6,943 bases of DNA from Geoglobus sp. (GTDB taxonomy: Archaea; Halobacteriota; Archaeoglobi; Archaeoglobales; Archaeoglobaceae): assembly GCA_015523645.1 (NCBI GenBank), contig WAJY01000226.1:1-6943 (forward strand). The letters are read 5' to 3'. Made by a program: the position numbers and the translations under genes. The stretch's first letter is position 1. Each line of letters begins with the position of its first letter. Below are positions 1-6,370 of the stretch, piece after piece. The notes beneath the pieces are model-generated. The model was not told the DNA's origin. It saw only the letters and a list, made by a program, of their open reading frames with translations, and ran no database searches.

Positions 1-249
1 ATACAGGAAGCTGCGATGGAGGAGATAGGACTGGAAGTTGAGATAAAGCATGTTCCAAATCCCAGAGTAGAAAAGGAGGAACATGAGATGGTTATAGAAA
101 ACAGCAATTTCAAAAAACTGATGAATGGAAAAATAAAGGATCTGAAGGAGGCTATAAGAGACATATTTGCCACTCTGGAAAGCAGAAAAAGTGTTATCGA
201 GGCATACAAAGACAGATTCTTACCAAAAGCATTGCTTGGAGAGAGATGA
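1..249 (+). CDS. UDP-sulfoquinovose synthase-like SDR (SQD1/Agl3 family), C-terminal fragment
   Basis: The reading frame is open from base 1 to a TGA at 247-249, so this is the last 82 residues of a gene that starts left of the window; the ATG at 16 is internal. The segment VPNPRVEKEEH (residues 18-28 of the visible part) nearly matches the VPNPRVEAEEH stretch that I recall near the C-terminus of plant SQD1. The fragment also ends, as SQD1 does, with a helical tail and a YKDRFLP-like motif (residues 70-76). Family knowledge: these cytosolic NAD-dependent extended SDRs convert UDP-glucose plus sulfite to UDP-sulfoquinovose; archaeal Agl3 supplies this sugar for N-glycans. The Rossmann domain and catalytic YxxxK are outside the window, so activity cannot be judged. 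The stop overlaps the next start (ATGA), which indicates one operon and translational coupling. It could instead be a related SDR epimerase or dehydratase, but the PNPRVE-EEH motif favours SQD1/Agl3. Confidence 0.8.
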   Translation: MQEAAMEEIGLEVEIKHVPNPRVEKEEHEMVIENSNFKKLMNGKIKDLKEAIRDIFATLESRKSVIEAYKDRFLPKALLGER

Positions 250-1172
250 TACTTATAACAGGCGGAAACGGATACATCGGAACAGCCATTACTGAAATGC
301 TAATTAAAAATGGCAAAGAGTTCAGGATTTTTGACAACCTTTCTGGCTCAAGCCCCCTCAATCTTTTTTATTTGAACGACAGAGCAGAATTTATTTGGGG
401 AGATGTCAGGAATATCAACGAGCTGAAAACAGCTTTTAAGGATATCGATAGTGTGATACACCTTGCAGCAAGGCTTCCAGCTGCACCTGGATTGGTTGAT
501 GAAATAAATGAGAATGTCAAATCTGTAAATGTGGATGGAACAGAGAATGTTCTCGAGCTTGCAAGAAAATATGATACCAGAGTTGTCTTCGCCTCAACAT
601 GCAACGTCTATGGCATTGGGATGAACTTAAGTGAGACCTCTGAAGTGAGACCGCTCAATCCCTATGCGGAATCAAAGCTTGAAGCTGAAAAGATGTGCAT
701 GGAATACTACAAAACCTACGGTCTGGATGTAGTGATAATCAGACTCTCCTCAGTTTACGGTTACAGCATTGGGGTTAGATTCAATCTTGTTGTGAATTAC
801 TTCACCATTAGAGCTCTAATGAACTATCCTCTTACCGTTTTCGGTAGGGGTGACAATTGGAGACCATTCGTCCATGTTAAAGATGCTGCAAAAGCATTCT
901 TGTATTTCTTGGAAAAAGGGCGGGCAGGAGAGACATACAATGTGGGCAGTGAAAACTGCAAAATTGGAGATTTAGCGAAGAAAGTTAAGAGAATTGTAAA
1001 TCCAAAAGCAAGGATTGTTTTTGTGGAGGACAAGGAGCCAGAATTCAGCTATCATGTCGATTTCACAAAAGCCATAAAAGCCGGTTTCAAGCCAAGATTC
1101 TCTTTGGAAGATGGGGTAAAAGAATTGGCAACAAAACTCGTTCATTTAAAAAATTACAGGCTATCTGATTGA
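246..1172 (+). CDS. NAD-dependent nucleotide-sugar epimerase (extended SDR), copy 1
   Basis: A complete 308-residue extended SDR, the usual length for this family. The N-terminal Rossmann fold has the TGGNGYIG dinucleotide-binding motif at residues 5-12, with an acidic D30 at the end of the second strand, which predicts NAD(H) over NADP(H). D53 in WGDV and HLAA (72-75) are further family marks. The catalytic set is S117/T118 in FASTCNVYG with Y140 and K144 (YxxxK). The RPFVHV block (206-211) begins the C-terminal sugar-nucleotide-binding part. The TDE triad of RmlB-type 4,6-dehydratases is absent (TCN instead), so a C4-epimerase or related reaction on a UDP- or dTDP-sugar is more likely; the substrate cannot be read from sequence. 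The ATG at 246 overlaps the upstream stop by four bases and follows GGAG at 238-241. The product should be cytosolic and work with the other nucleotide-sugar enzymes of the operon. Confidence 0.88.
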   Translation: MILITGGNGYIGTAITEMLIKNGKEFRIFDNLSGSSPLNLFYLNDRAEFIWGDVRNINELKTAFKDIDSVIHLAARLPAAPGLVDEINENVKSVNVDGTENVLELARKYDTRVVFASTCNVYGIGMNLSETSEVRPLNPYAESKLEAEKMCMEYYKTYGLDVVIIRLSSVYGYSIGVRFNLVVNYFTIRALMNYPLTVFGRGDNWRPFVHVKDAAKAFLYFLEKGRAGETYNVGSENCKIGDLAKKVKRIVNPKARIVFVEDKEPEFSYHVDFTKAIKAGFKPRFSLEDGVKELATKLVHLKNYRLSD

Positions 1173-1177
1173 TGGAT

Positions 1178-1183
1178 GGTGGT
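1178..1183 (+). promoter_or_regulatory. Ribosome binding site for the second epimerase
   Basis: GGTGGT matches the archaeal anti-Shine-Dalgarno complement GGTGAT at five of six bases and ends three bases before ATG 1187. It decides the start in favour of 1187 over TTG 1169 or ATG 1172, for which the same site would lie downstream. Confidence 0.55.
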
Positions 1184-1186
1184 ATT

Positions 1187-2098
1187 ATGAAGGTGGCTGT
1201 AACTGGTGCTGGTGGATACGTTGGCGCAGGCTTATCTGCAAAACTTATTGAGAATGATTACGAGGTTGTGATGCTTGACAATTTTTTCAATTCTCAGGTA
1301 AAAAGTGTGAGAGGACAGGAGATTATTTGGGGAGATGTATGCAATAGACACGAGCTTGAGGATTTACTAAAAGGCTGTGATGCAGTAATTCATCTCGCAG
1401 CGATTTCTGGAGTTGTGGACTGTGATAGGTATCCAGATAAGGCGTATGAGGTTAATGTCATTGGAACTGCCAATGTGGCGTGGATTTGCAGAAAATATGG
1501 GATTGACATGATATTCCCCTCTTCAATGGCAGTTATCGGCAATCCTGTTAAATTGCCAATAAAATCCGACCACCCGAGGAATCCTCTAAACATTTACGGA
1601 TTTACAAAAATGGCTGGTGAAGAAATTATAAAGGCGTTTTCAAAGGATTCATTTAATGCCCTAGTTTTTGTGAAGTCCAACCTTTATGGAGAATACACTG
1701 TTGATGGGAAAAAAATCAGCAAACGAACCGTGATAAACATATTCGTAGACAAGGCGAAAAGAGGTGAGAATCTGACAATACACAAACCCGGAACACAAGC
1801 AAGAGATTTCATTCACGTGCTTGATGTGATAGATGCATATGTGCTTGCTGTTGAAAAAATGCCTTCTGGATTTAACATCACAACTTTGGCAAGTGGTGAG
1901 TGCTTGTCAGTATTGGACATAGCAAACCTTGTCAAGGATCATTCTCCGAATCCAGTAGGTATTGAGTTAGTGGAAAATCCAAGAAAAGCCGAAGCTCGGG
2001 TTAGCAATTTTGAAATTGATACAGAGGAGGCAAAAGCACTTATCAATTTCAAAGCAAAAAGAAAGGTTAAAGATGAGATAGCGGTGTTATTGAAGTGA
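1187..2098 (+). CDS. NAD-dependent nucleotide-sugar epimerase (extended SDR), copy 2
   Basis: A 303-residue extended SDR, paralogous to its upstream neighbour. TGAGGYVG (residues 6-13) binds the dinucleotide and D31 points to NAD. WGDV (48-51) and HLAA (69-72) follow. The catalytic YxxxK is Y137/K141, and the preceding serines are S112/S113 in PSSMAVIG, where family members more often have an S-S/T-x-x-VYG pattern. RDFIHV is at 206-211. No TDE dehydratase triad is present. I place the start at ATG 1187: it puts the Rossmann strand directly at the N-terminus and has GGTGGT at 1178-1183 three bases upstream. In-frame TTG 1169 and ATG 1172 would add only six or five unconserved residues. With this start, the gap to the upstream stop is 14 bases. 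The role is a UDP- or dTDP-sugar epimerase or reductase with unknown substrate. Confidence 0.87.
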   Translation: MKVAVTGAGGYVGAGLSAKLIENDYEVVMLDNFFNSQVKSVRGQEIIWGDVCNRHELEDLLKGCDAVIHLAAISGVVDCDRYPDKAYEVNVIGTANVAWICRKYGIDMIFPSSMAVIGNPVKLPIKSDHPRNPLNIYGFTKMAGEEIIKAFSKDSFNALVFVKSNLYGEYTVDGKKISKRTVINIFVDKAKRGENLTIHKPGTQARDFIHVLDVIDAYVLAVEKMPSGFNITTLASGECLSVLDIANLVKDHSPNPVGIELVENPRKAEARVSNFEIDTEEAKALINFKAKRKVKDEIAVLLK

Positions 2099-2099
2099 T
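2094..2099 (+). promoter_or_regulatory. Ribosome binding site for the first GlmU-like gene
   Basis: AGTGAT overlaps the TGA stop of the preceding gene (2096-2098) and sits four bases before ATG 2104. Two downstream genes of the operon show the same four-base spacing after GGTGAT. This supports ATG 2104 rather than GTG 2095 or ATG 2098; a GGTG at 2083-2086 could still serve those starts. Confidence 0.5.
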
Positions 2100-2103
2100 G
2101 GCA

Positions 2104-3312
2104 ATGCAGGCAGTTATTCTTTCTGCTGGTGAGGGGACGAGAATGCGTCCTTTGACATACACGAGACCAAAGGTGATGCTGCCAATAGCAAATAAGCCGA
2201 TACTCCAGCATTTAATTGAAAACCTTGCAAGGGCTGGTGTTGATGAGATTGTGCTGGTTGTGGGTTACAAGGAAGAGACGGTCAGAAAGTATTTTGGAGA
2301 TGAATTCAATGGTGTGAAAATCAGATATGTGAGACAGAAAAAGCAGCTCGGCACAGCCCATGCTTTGTTATCTGCTGAGCATGTACTTGAAGACAGGTTC
2401 CTCATGCTCAATGGAGATGCGATAGTTTTCGAAGATGACTTGAAAAAGCTTGTAAAGGAGGAAAGTGGGATAGCGGTTTTTGAAGTCCCTAACCCTCAAG
2501 ACTTTGGCGTTGTTGAGGTTGTTGATGGAAATGTGAGTAGAATAATCGAAAAACCTGAAAAACCAAAATCAAGGCTGATAAATGCTGGAGTGTATGCTTT
2601 CACAAAGGAGATAATGGACTATGTAAGAAATACACCTATTTCAGTCAGAGGGGAGTATGAGGTAACGGACTCGATAACCATGGCTGTATCAAATGGGTTT
2701 GAATTTAAAGCCGTGGAAATTGAAAGGTGGATAGATGTTGGCTATCCATGGGACATGCTTAAAGCGAATGAAGAGCTCTTGGCAAATCTTGAATCAAAAA
2801 TTGATGGAAAGATCGAGGAGAACGTAACTATAAAAGGAGAGGTTATTGTTGAAGAAGGCAGTTTAATCATGTCAGGGAGTTATATTGTTGGTCCTGTGAT
2901 AATAGGGAAAAACTGCAGGATAGGTCCCAACTGCTACATAAGACCCTATACATCTATCGGCAACAACTGTCACATTGGAAATGCTGTTGAAGTTAAGAAC
3001 TCAATAATTATGGGGAACACAAAAATTCCCCACTTCAACTATATCGGCGACTCAATCGTTGGTGAGAATTGCAACTTTGGAGCAGGAACGAAAATAGCAA
3101 ACCTTAGACTTGATGAAAAAGAGGTGACTGTGAATGTTAAGGGTAAAGTTATCAACACAGGGCTGAGAAAGTTTGGAGCTGTAATAGGTGATAATGTTAA
3201 AACAGGCATTAATGCTTCAATAAATGTTGGAGCTTTTATAGGAAATGATGTTTTTATAGGTCCCGGAGCGGTTGTTAGTGGTGTTGTTGAGCCTAATTCG
3301 AGGATATATTAG
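2104..3312 (+). CDS. glmU: Bifunctional sugar-1-phosphate nucleotidylyltransferase/acetyltransferase (GlmU-like, ST0452 type)
   Basis: A 402-residue cytosolic two-domain enzyme, about the length of archaeal ST0452-type proteins. The N-terminal nucleotidylyltransferase domain has the signature GEGTRMRPLT (residues 9-18), K23 in RPK, QLGTAHA (81-87) for base recognition, metal-binding D105 in NGD, EKP (149-151), NAG (160-162), EYEVTD (184-189) and WIDVGYPWD (209-217). From about residue 240, hexapeptide repeats form a left-handed beta-helix acetyltransferase domain. H310 in KIPHFNYIGD is the candidate catalytic base, followed by Y313, N333 in ANLR and K339. Family knowledge: such proteins acetylate glucosamine-1-phosphate (some also galactosamine-1-phosphate) and transfer UMP or dTMP, giving UDP-GlcNAc or related sugars. 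ATG 2104 gives the canonical family N-terminus and has a fitting ribosome site; GTG 2095 would add three residues. With glmS in the same operon, UDP-GlcNAc synthesis is the likely role. The exact substrate range is inferred. Confidence 0.88.
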   Translation: MQAVILSAGEGTRMRPLTYTRPKVMLPIANKPILQHLIENLARAGVDEIVLVVGYKEETVRKYFGDEFNGVKIRYVRQKKQLGTAHALLSAEHVLEDRFLMLNGDAIVFEDDLKKLVKEESGIAVFEVPNPQDFGVVEVVDGNVSRIIEKPEKPKSRLINAGVYAFTKEIMDYVRNTPISVRGEYEVTDSITMAVSNGFEFKAVEIERWIDVGYPWDMLKANEELLANLESKIDGKIEENVTIKGEVIVEEGSLIMSGSYIVGPVIIGKNCRIGPNCYIRPYTSIGNNCHIGNAVEVKNSIIMGNTKIPHFNYIGDSIVGENCNFGAGTKIANLRLDEKEVTVNVKGKVINTGLRKFGAVIGDNVKTGINASINVGAFIGNDVFIGPGAVVSGVVEPNSRIY

Positions 3313-3317
3313 GTGAT
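3311..3317 (+). promoter_or_regulatory. Ribosome binding site for the second GlmU-like gene
   Basis: AGGTGAT is a full match to the archaeal anti-Shine-Dalgarno complement. Its first two bases are the last two of the preceding TAG stop (3310-3312), and it ends four bases before ATG 3322, so termination and reinitiation are likely coupled. Confidence 0.75.
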
Positions 3318-3321
3318 GTGA

Positions 3322-4494
3322 ATGAAAGCTGTGATCCTTGCAGCGGGAGAAGGGCAAAGACTCAGACCATTTACTGCAAGTAAACCCAAAGTGATGATTA
3401 AGGTTGGTAATCGTCCAATACTGCAGTATGTGGTTAACGCCTTAGCTGAAGCTGGCGTAAGGGAACTGTTTATGGTTGTTGGTTATAAGAAAGATAGAGT
3501 TATGAGCTATTTCGGTAACGGGAGCAATTTTAATGTGAAAATCAGGTATGTTATCCAGAAACAACAGCTTGGGACGGCACATGCACTTAAACAGGTTGAA
3601 AAAGTTATTGAAGGCAAGTTCCTTGTTGTTTCAGGCGACAACATTATTGACTCCAGAACAGTTGCCACTGCTTTAAAATCAGACAACTCAGTAGTTTATA
3701 AGGACGTAAAAGAATCCTCAAAATACGGTGTTCTGAAGTTAAAAGAAGATGGAATTGTTGATAGGATAATTGAGAAGCCGAAGGAAGAAGTGAGCTATTT
3801 GGCAAATACCGGTGTGTATTCACTGAATGAAGAGGTTTTCAATTACATAGGAGAGGAAAGAGAATTGACGGCTGTCATAAATAAAATGATTGAAAGTGGC
3901 GTTGTGTTCAGAGCTTTCGAGACTGATGGTGTGTGGATCGATATAGTGTATCCGTGGGACATTCCGATTGTAAATGAGTTTGCCCTTAAAAATGTTGGTA
4001 AGCAGATAAATGGGAAAGTCGAGAGCAATGTCATAATTTCTGGAGATGTTGTTATTGGCGAGAGAAGCATAATCAGAAGTGGAACATATATAAGAGGTCC
4101 TGCTATCTTGGGGGAAGGTTGTGAGGTAGGACCTAATGCCGTAATTGGACCTGGAGTCTCTATTGGGAACAATACAAGAGTTGAACCTTTCTCTTTGATC
4201 CAGAATAGCGTGATAGGGGATAACGTTATCATCGGAAGTGGAAGCAAAATAGAAAGCTCTGTTGTGGATTCAGGGACGAGAATCATGTCTGGATTTACTG
4301 CATTGAAGGATAGAACTGCAATTGATGTTAATGGACATTTTGTTAAAACAGAAACAGGAGTATTTATCGGAGAAAGATGCATCATTGGAGCAAGGGTTGT
4401 TGTGATGCCTGGAACCATAGTGGGGAACGATGCAACAGTTAGTCCTTTGAAGGTTCTTTCAGGTAAGATTCCTGATAATGCAAGGGTGATTTGA
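3322..4494 (+). CDS. Divergent GlmU-like nucleotidylyltransferase with beta-helix domain, paralogue of the upstream gene
   Basis: A 390-residue protein with the same architecture as its neighbour; I count 37 identities in the first 67 aligned residues, so it is a tandem paralogue. The nucleotidylyltransferase core is recognisable: GEGQRLRPFT (9-18, Q12 replacing the usual T), K23, QLGTAHA (82-88), GD at 105-106, EKP (151-153) and NTG (162-164). Two motifs are altered: the ELTD-type motif reads ELTA (181-184), and W-D-x-G reads WIDIV (205-209), with valine for glycine. A left-handed beta-helix follows from about residue 235, but the PHFNYIGD and ANLR segments that carry the presumed acetyltransferase residues of the paralogue have no counterpart. 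It may be a nucleotidylyltransferase of changed specificity, a regulatory partner of the upstream protein, or an enzyme with reduced activity. The reading frame is intact and has a strong ribosome site, so it is not a pseudogene. A generic annotation would call it bifunctional; I doubt the acetyltransferase half. Confidence 0.82.
   Translation: MKAVILAAGEGQRLRPFTASKPKVMIKVGNRPILQYVVNALAEAGVRELFMVVGYKKDRVMSYFGNGSNFNVKIRYVIQKQQLGTAHALKQVEKVIEGKFLVVSGDNIIDSRTVATALKSDNSVVYKDVKESSKYGVLKLKEDGIVDRIIEKPKEEVSYLANTGVYSLNEEVFNYIGEERELTAVINKMIESGVVFRAFETDGVWIDIVYPWDIPIVNEFALKNVGKQINGKVESNVIISGDVVIGERSIIRSGTYIRGPAILGEGCEVGPNAVIGPGVSIGNNTRVEPFSLIQNSVIGDNVIIGSGSKIESSVVDSGTRIMSGFTALKDRTAIDVNGHFVKTETGVFIGERCIIGARVVVMPGTIVGNDATVSPLKVLSGKIPDNARVI
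4485..4490 (+). promoter_or_regulatory. Ribosome binding site for glmS
   Basis: GGTGAT lies within the last codons of the preceding gene and ends four bases before GTG 4495. It supports the GTG start, which is also fixed by the need for cysteine as the second residue. Confidence 0.75.
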
Positions 4495-6270
4495 GTGTGT
4501 GGGATAGTAGGCTACATAGGATTTAGAAAGGCTGATCAGGTTGTAATCTCCTCACTCAAAAGATTGGAATACAGAGGTTACGACTCTTGGGGGATTGCGG
4601 TAAAACACAATAACAAAATAATGCTTGTAAAAAGGGTTGGGGCTATCAGCGAAGATAAAATGCATGAAATGGCAGAGGGAAACATCGGTATAGGACATAC
4701 AAGATGGGCAACCCATGGAAAACCCTCGGAATTTAATGCACACCCACATACAGATTGTTCTGGAGAAATTGCAGTTGTGCATAACGGTATAATCTCAAAC
4801 TTTCAGAGCCTTAAAGAAGAGCTAGAAAAAAAGGGGCACAAGTTTAAATCAGAAACCGATACCGAGGTGATATCTCATTTAATTGAGGAATTCTACAGGG
4901 GAGATTTAAAAGATGCCGTATCTAAAACAATAGATGTGCTCCGGGGTTCTTATGCCATTGTGGTTATGCATGCAAGAAAAGAGGAACTTGTGGCAGTCAG
5001 ATACAAGAGTCCACTTGTTCTTGGAATCGGTGATGAGGAGTGGATCATAGCTTCTGATGTTCCAGCAATACTGGACTATACAAGCAGAGTCATTTATCTT
5101 GAGGACGGAGACGTGGTCAGCTTAACAAAAGAGGGTTTTGAGATATGGAAAGGAAATGAGAGGGTTGAGAGAAAAATCGAAACAATACCTTGGAGCATTG
5201 AGGATGCTGAAAAGGGTGGATATGATCATTTCATGCTAAAAGAGATACATGAAACACCGAGAGTCATAGAGGATACTCTCTTTGAGTACATCTCTGAAGG
5301 TGTTGATATAGACGTCAGTTTTTCCGCGGGAATTTCTGAGATTATATTCATTGCGTGCGGCACATCATATCATGCAAGCCTTGTTGGCAAGTATTTGATA
5401 GAGAAGCTGACCGGAATTCCTGCAAGGGTTGAATTTGCATCAGAGTTCATTTACAATCAGCCACCTATGAGCAGGTCTCTTGTCATCTCCATAACACAGT
5501 CAGGGGAGACGGCAGACACTCTTGAAGCGATGAGAATAGCAAAAAAACATGGAGCCAGAGTTCTTGCAATAGTCAATGTTCTAGGCAGCACAGCCACCAG
5601 AATAGCTGATCACGTACTTTACACGAGAGCGGGTCCTGAGATTAGTGTTGCAGCGACAAAGTCTTTCATAGCCCAGCTGGTAATTCTATACTTGATTGCA
5701 TTGAAGCTCTCCAGACTGTCAAGGAGTGAAATAGAAAGATTGGCAGAAGAGTTGAGAGTCATGCCCGAACTTGTGAGAAAGGTTTTGGAGCAAGAAGGAA
5801 AAATTGAGCAAATAGCTGGAAAACTTGCAGGCTATGAAAACATGATGTACATTGGAAGAGGGATTGGCGTCCCTATAGCCATGGAAGGGGCTTTGAAAAT
5901 GAAGGAGATCTCCTACATTCATGCCGAAGCTTATCCTGCTGGAGAGCTAAAACATGGTCCCTTTGCACTTCTGGGAAAAAACACTCCTGTGATTGCCTCG
6001 CTTGTTCCTGATGAAACGTATGAGATAATGCTAAGCAACATCAAAGAAGTTAAAGCCAGAGAGTCATTGGTTATAGCAGTTGCAGACGAGCATGACAGTG
6101 AAATTGAGAAATACGTGGATTTTGTTATCAGAGTGCCGAAAACAGATTCTATATTTACAGCAATAACCCACTCTGTTGCGTTGCAGCTGCTTGCCTACTA
6201 CACTGCAAGAGAGAGAGGATGTGAGATAGACAAACCAAGAAATCTCGCCAAAAGCGTCACTGTGGAGTGA
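4495..6270 (+). CDS. glmS: Glutamine-fructose-6-phosphate aminotransferase (isomerizing)
   Basis: Makes glucosamine-6-phosphate and glutamate from fructose-6-phosphate and glutamine, the first step to UDP-GlcNAc; cytosolic. It is full length at 591 residues. The start is GTG directly abutting the upstream TGA; the next codon gives C2, which becomes the N-terminal nucleophile after methionine removal. The class II glutaminase domain (about 2-225) shows EYRGYDS (25-31), GHTRWATHG (67-75), HNG (96-98) and D122. Two SIS domains follow: the first with CGTSYHAS (288-295), the phosphate-binding QSGETADT (335-342) and SVAATKS (384-390); the second with GRG near 454. By alignment with E. coli GlmS, K468, E471 and H487 form the isomerase site, and K586 in the C-terminal PRNLAKSVTVE tail is the Schiff-base lysine. 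All key residues are present, so activity is expected. It is the last gene of the operon and feeds the GlmU-like proteins encoded just upstream. No glmS ribozyme or riboswitch is seen. Confidence 0.97.
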   Translation: MCGIVGYIGFRKADQVVISSLKRLEYRGYDSWGIAVKHNNKIMLVKRVGAISEDKMHEMAEGNIGIGHTRWATHGKPSEFNAHPHTDCSGEIAVVHNGIISNFQSLKEELEKKGHKFKSETDTEVISHLIEEFYRGDLKDAVSKTIDVLRGSYAIVVMHARKEELVAVRYKSPLVLGIGDEEWIIASDVPAILDYTSRVIYLEDGDVVSLTKEGFEIWKGNERVERKIETIPWSIEDAEKGGYDHFMLKEIHETPRVIEDTLFEYISEGVDIDVSFSAGISEIIFIACGTSYHASLVGKYLIEKLTGIPARVEFASEFIYNQPPMSRSLVISITQSGETADTLEAMRIAKKHGARVLAIVNVLGSTATRIADHVLYTRAGPEISVAATKSFIAQLVILYLIALKLSRLSRSEIERLAEELRVMPELVRKVLEQEGKIEQIAGKLAGYENMMYIGRGIGVPIAMEGALKMKEISYIHAEAYPAGELKHGPFALLGKNTPVIASLVPDETYEIMLSNIKEVKARESLVIAVADEHDSEIEKYVDFVIRVPKTDSIFTAITHSVALQLLAYYTARERGCEIDKPRNLAKSVTVE

Positions 6271-6309
6271 GCGATGCAAGAATTTTGAATCATAAAAATT
6301 TGTAGGAAA

Positions 6310-6336
6310 GGTAGCTAAAATCATAGCCTCTTTACC
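6310..6336. terminator. Possible weak bidirectional terminator hairpin
   Basis: GCTA (6314-6317) pairs with TAGC (6324-6327) around a six-base loop, and GGTA (6310-6313) can pair with TACC (6333-6336) across a five-base bulge. On the minus strand, a T5 tract lies about a dozen bases further along. The stem is short and interrupted, so this is only a candidate. Confidence 0.2.
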
Positions 6337-6348
6337 AAAGATTGGGCA

Positions 6349-6369
6349 TACAAGGGCTAAATGCTTGTA
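6349..6369. repeat. Inverted repeat just past the TSUP stop codon
   Basis: TACAAG (6349-6354) and CTTGTA (6364-6369) are perfect six-base arms around a nine-base loop, ending one base short of the minus-strand stop. It could help end the TSUP transcript, but no T-tract follows directly and a six-base stem can arise by chance. Confidence 0.25.
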
Positions 6370-6370
6370 G

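Larger units (their letters stand above)
6271..6370. other. Convergent intergenic region between glmS and the TSUP gene
   Basis: About 100 bases separate the glmS stop from the stop of the minus-strand transporter. It is AT-rich and shows no credible gene or RNA gene. Short T-tracts occur on both strands (TTTT at 6283-6286 on plus, TTTTT opposite 6294-6298 on minus), as expected where archaeal transcripts from both sides end. Confidence 0.5.

Noticed and set aside
16..18. ATG 16 as a start for a 77-residue protein
   Set aside because: The frame is open upstream to base 1, and the sequence matches the C-terminus of a much longer SDR enzyme.
1169..1186. TTG 1169 or ATG 1172 as the start of the second epimerase
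   Set aside because: They add residues before the Rossmann strand with no family match and would place the GGTGGT ribosome site inside the gene.
246..2098. Annotating either epimerase as dTDP-glucose 4,6-dehydratase (RmlB)
   Set aside because: Neither has the TDE catalytic triad; the positions read TCN and SMA.
3843..4418. A 191-codon open frame on the minus strand inside the second GlmU-like gene
   Set aside because: It is fully antisense to a well-supported gene with conserved motifs, and its proline/threonine-rich translation resembles no family; it mirrors the hexapeptide-repeat codons.
4450..4500. A glmS ribozyme or other leader riboswitch before glmS
   Set aside because: There is no untranslated space: GTG follows the preceding stop directly, and the sequence before it is coding.
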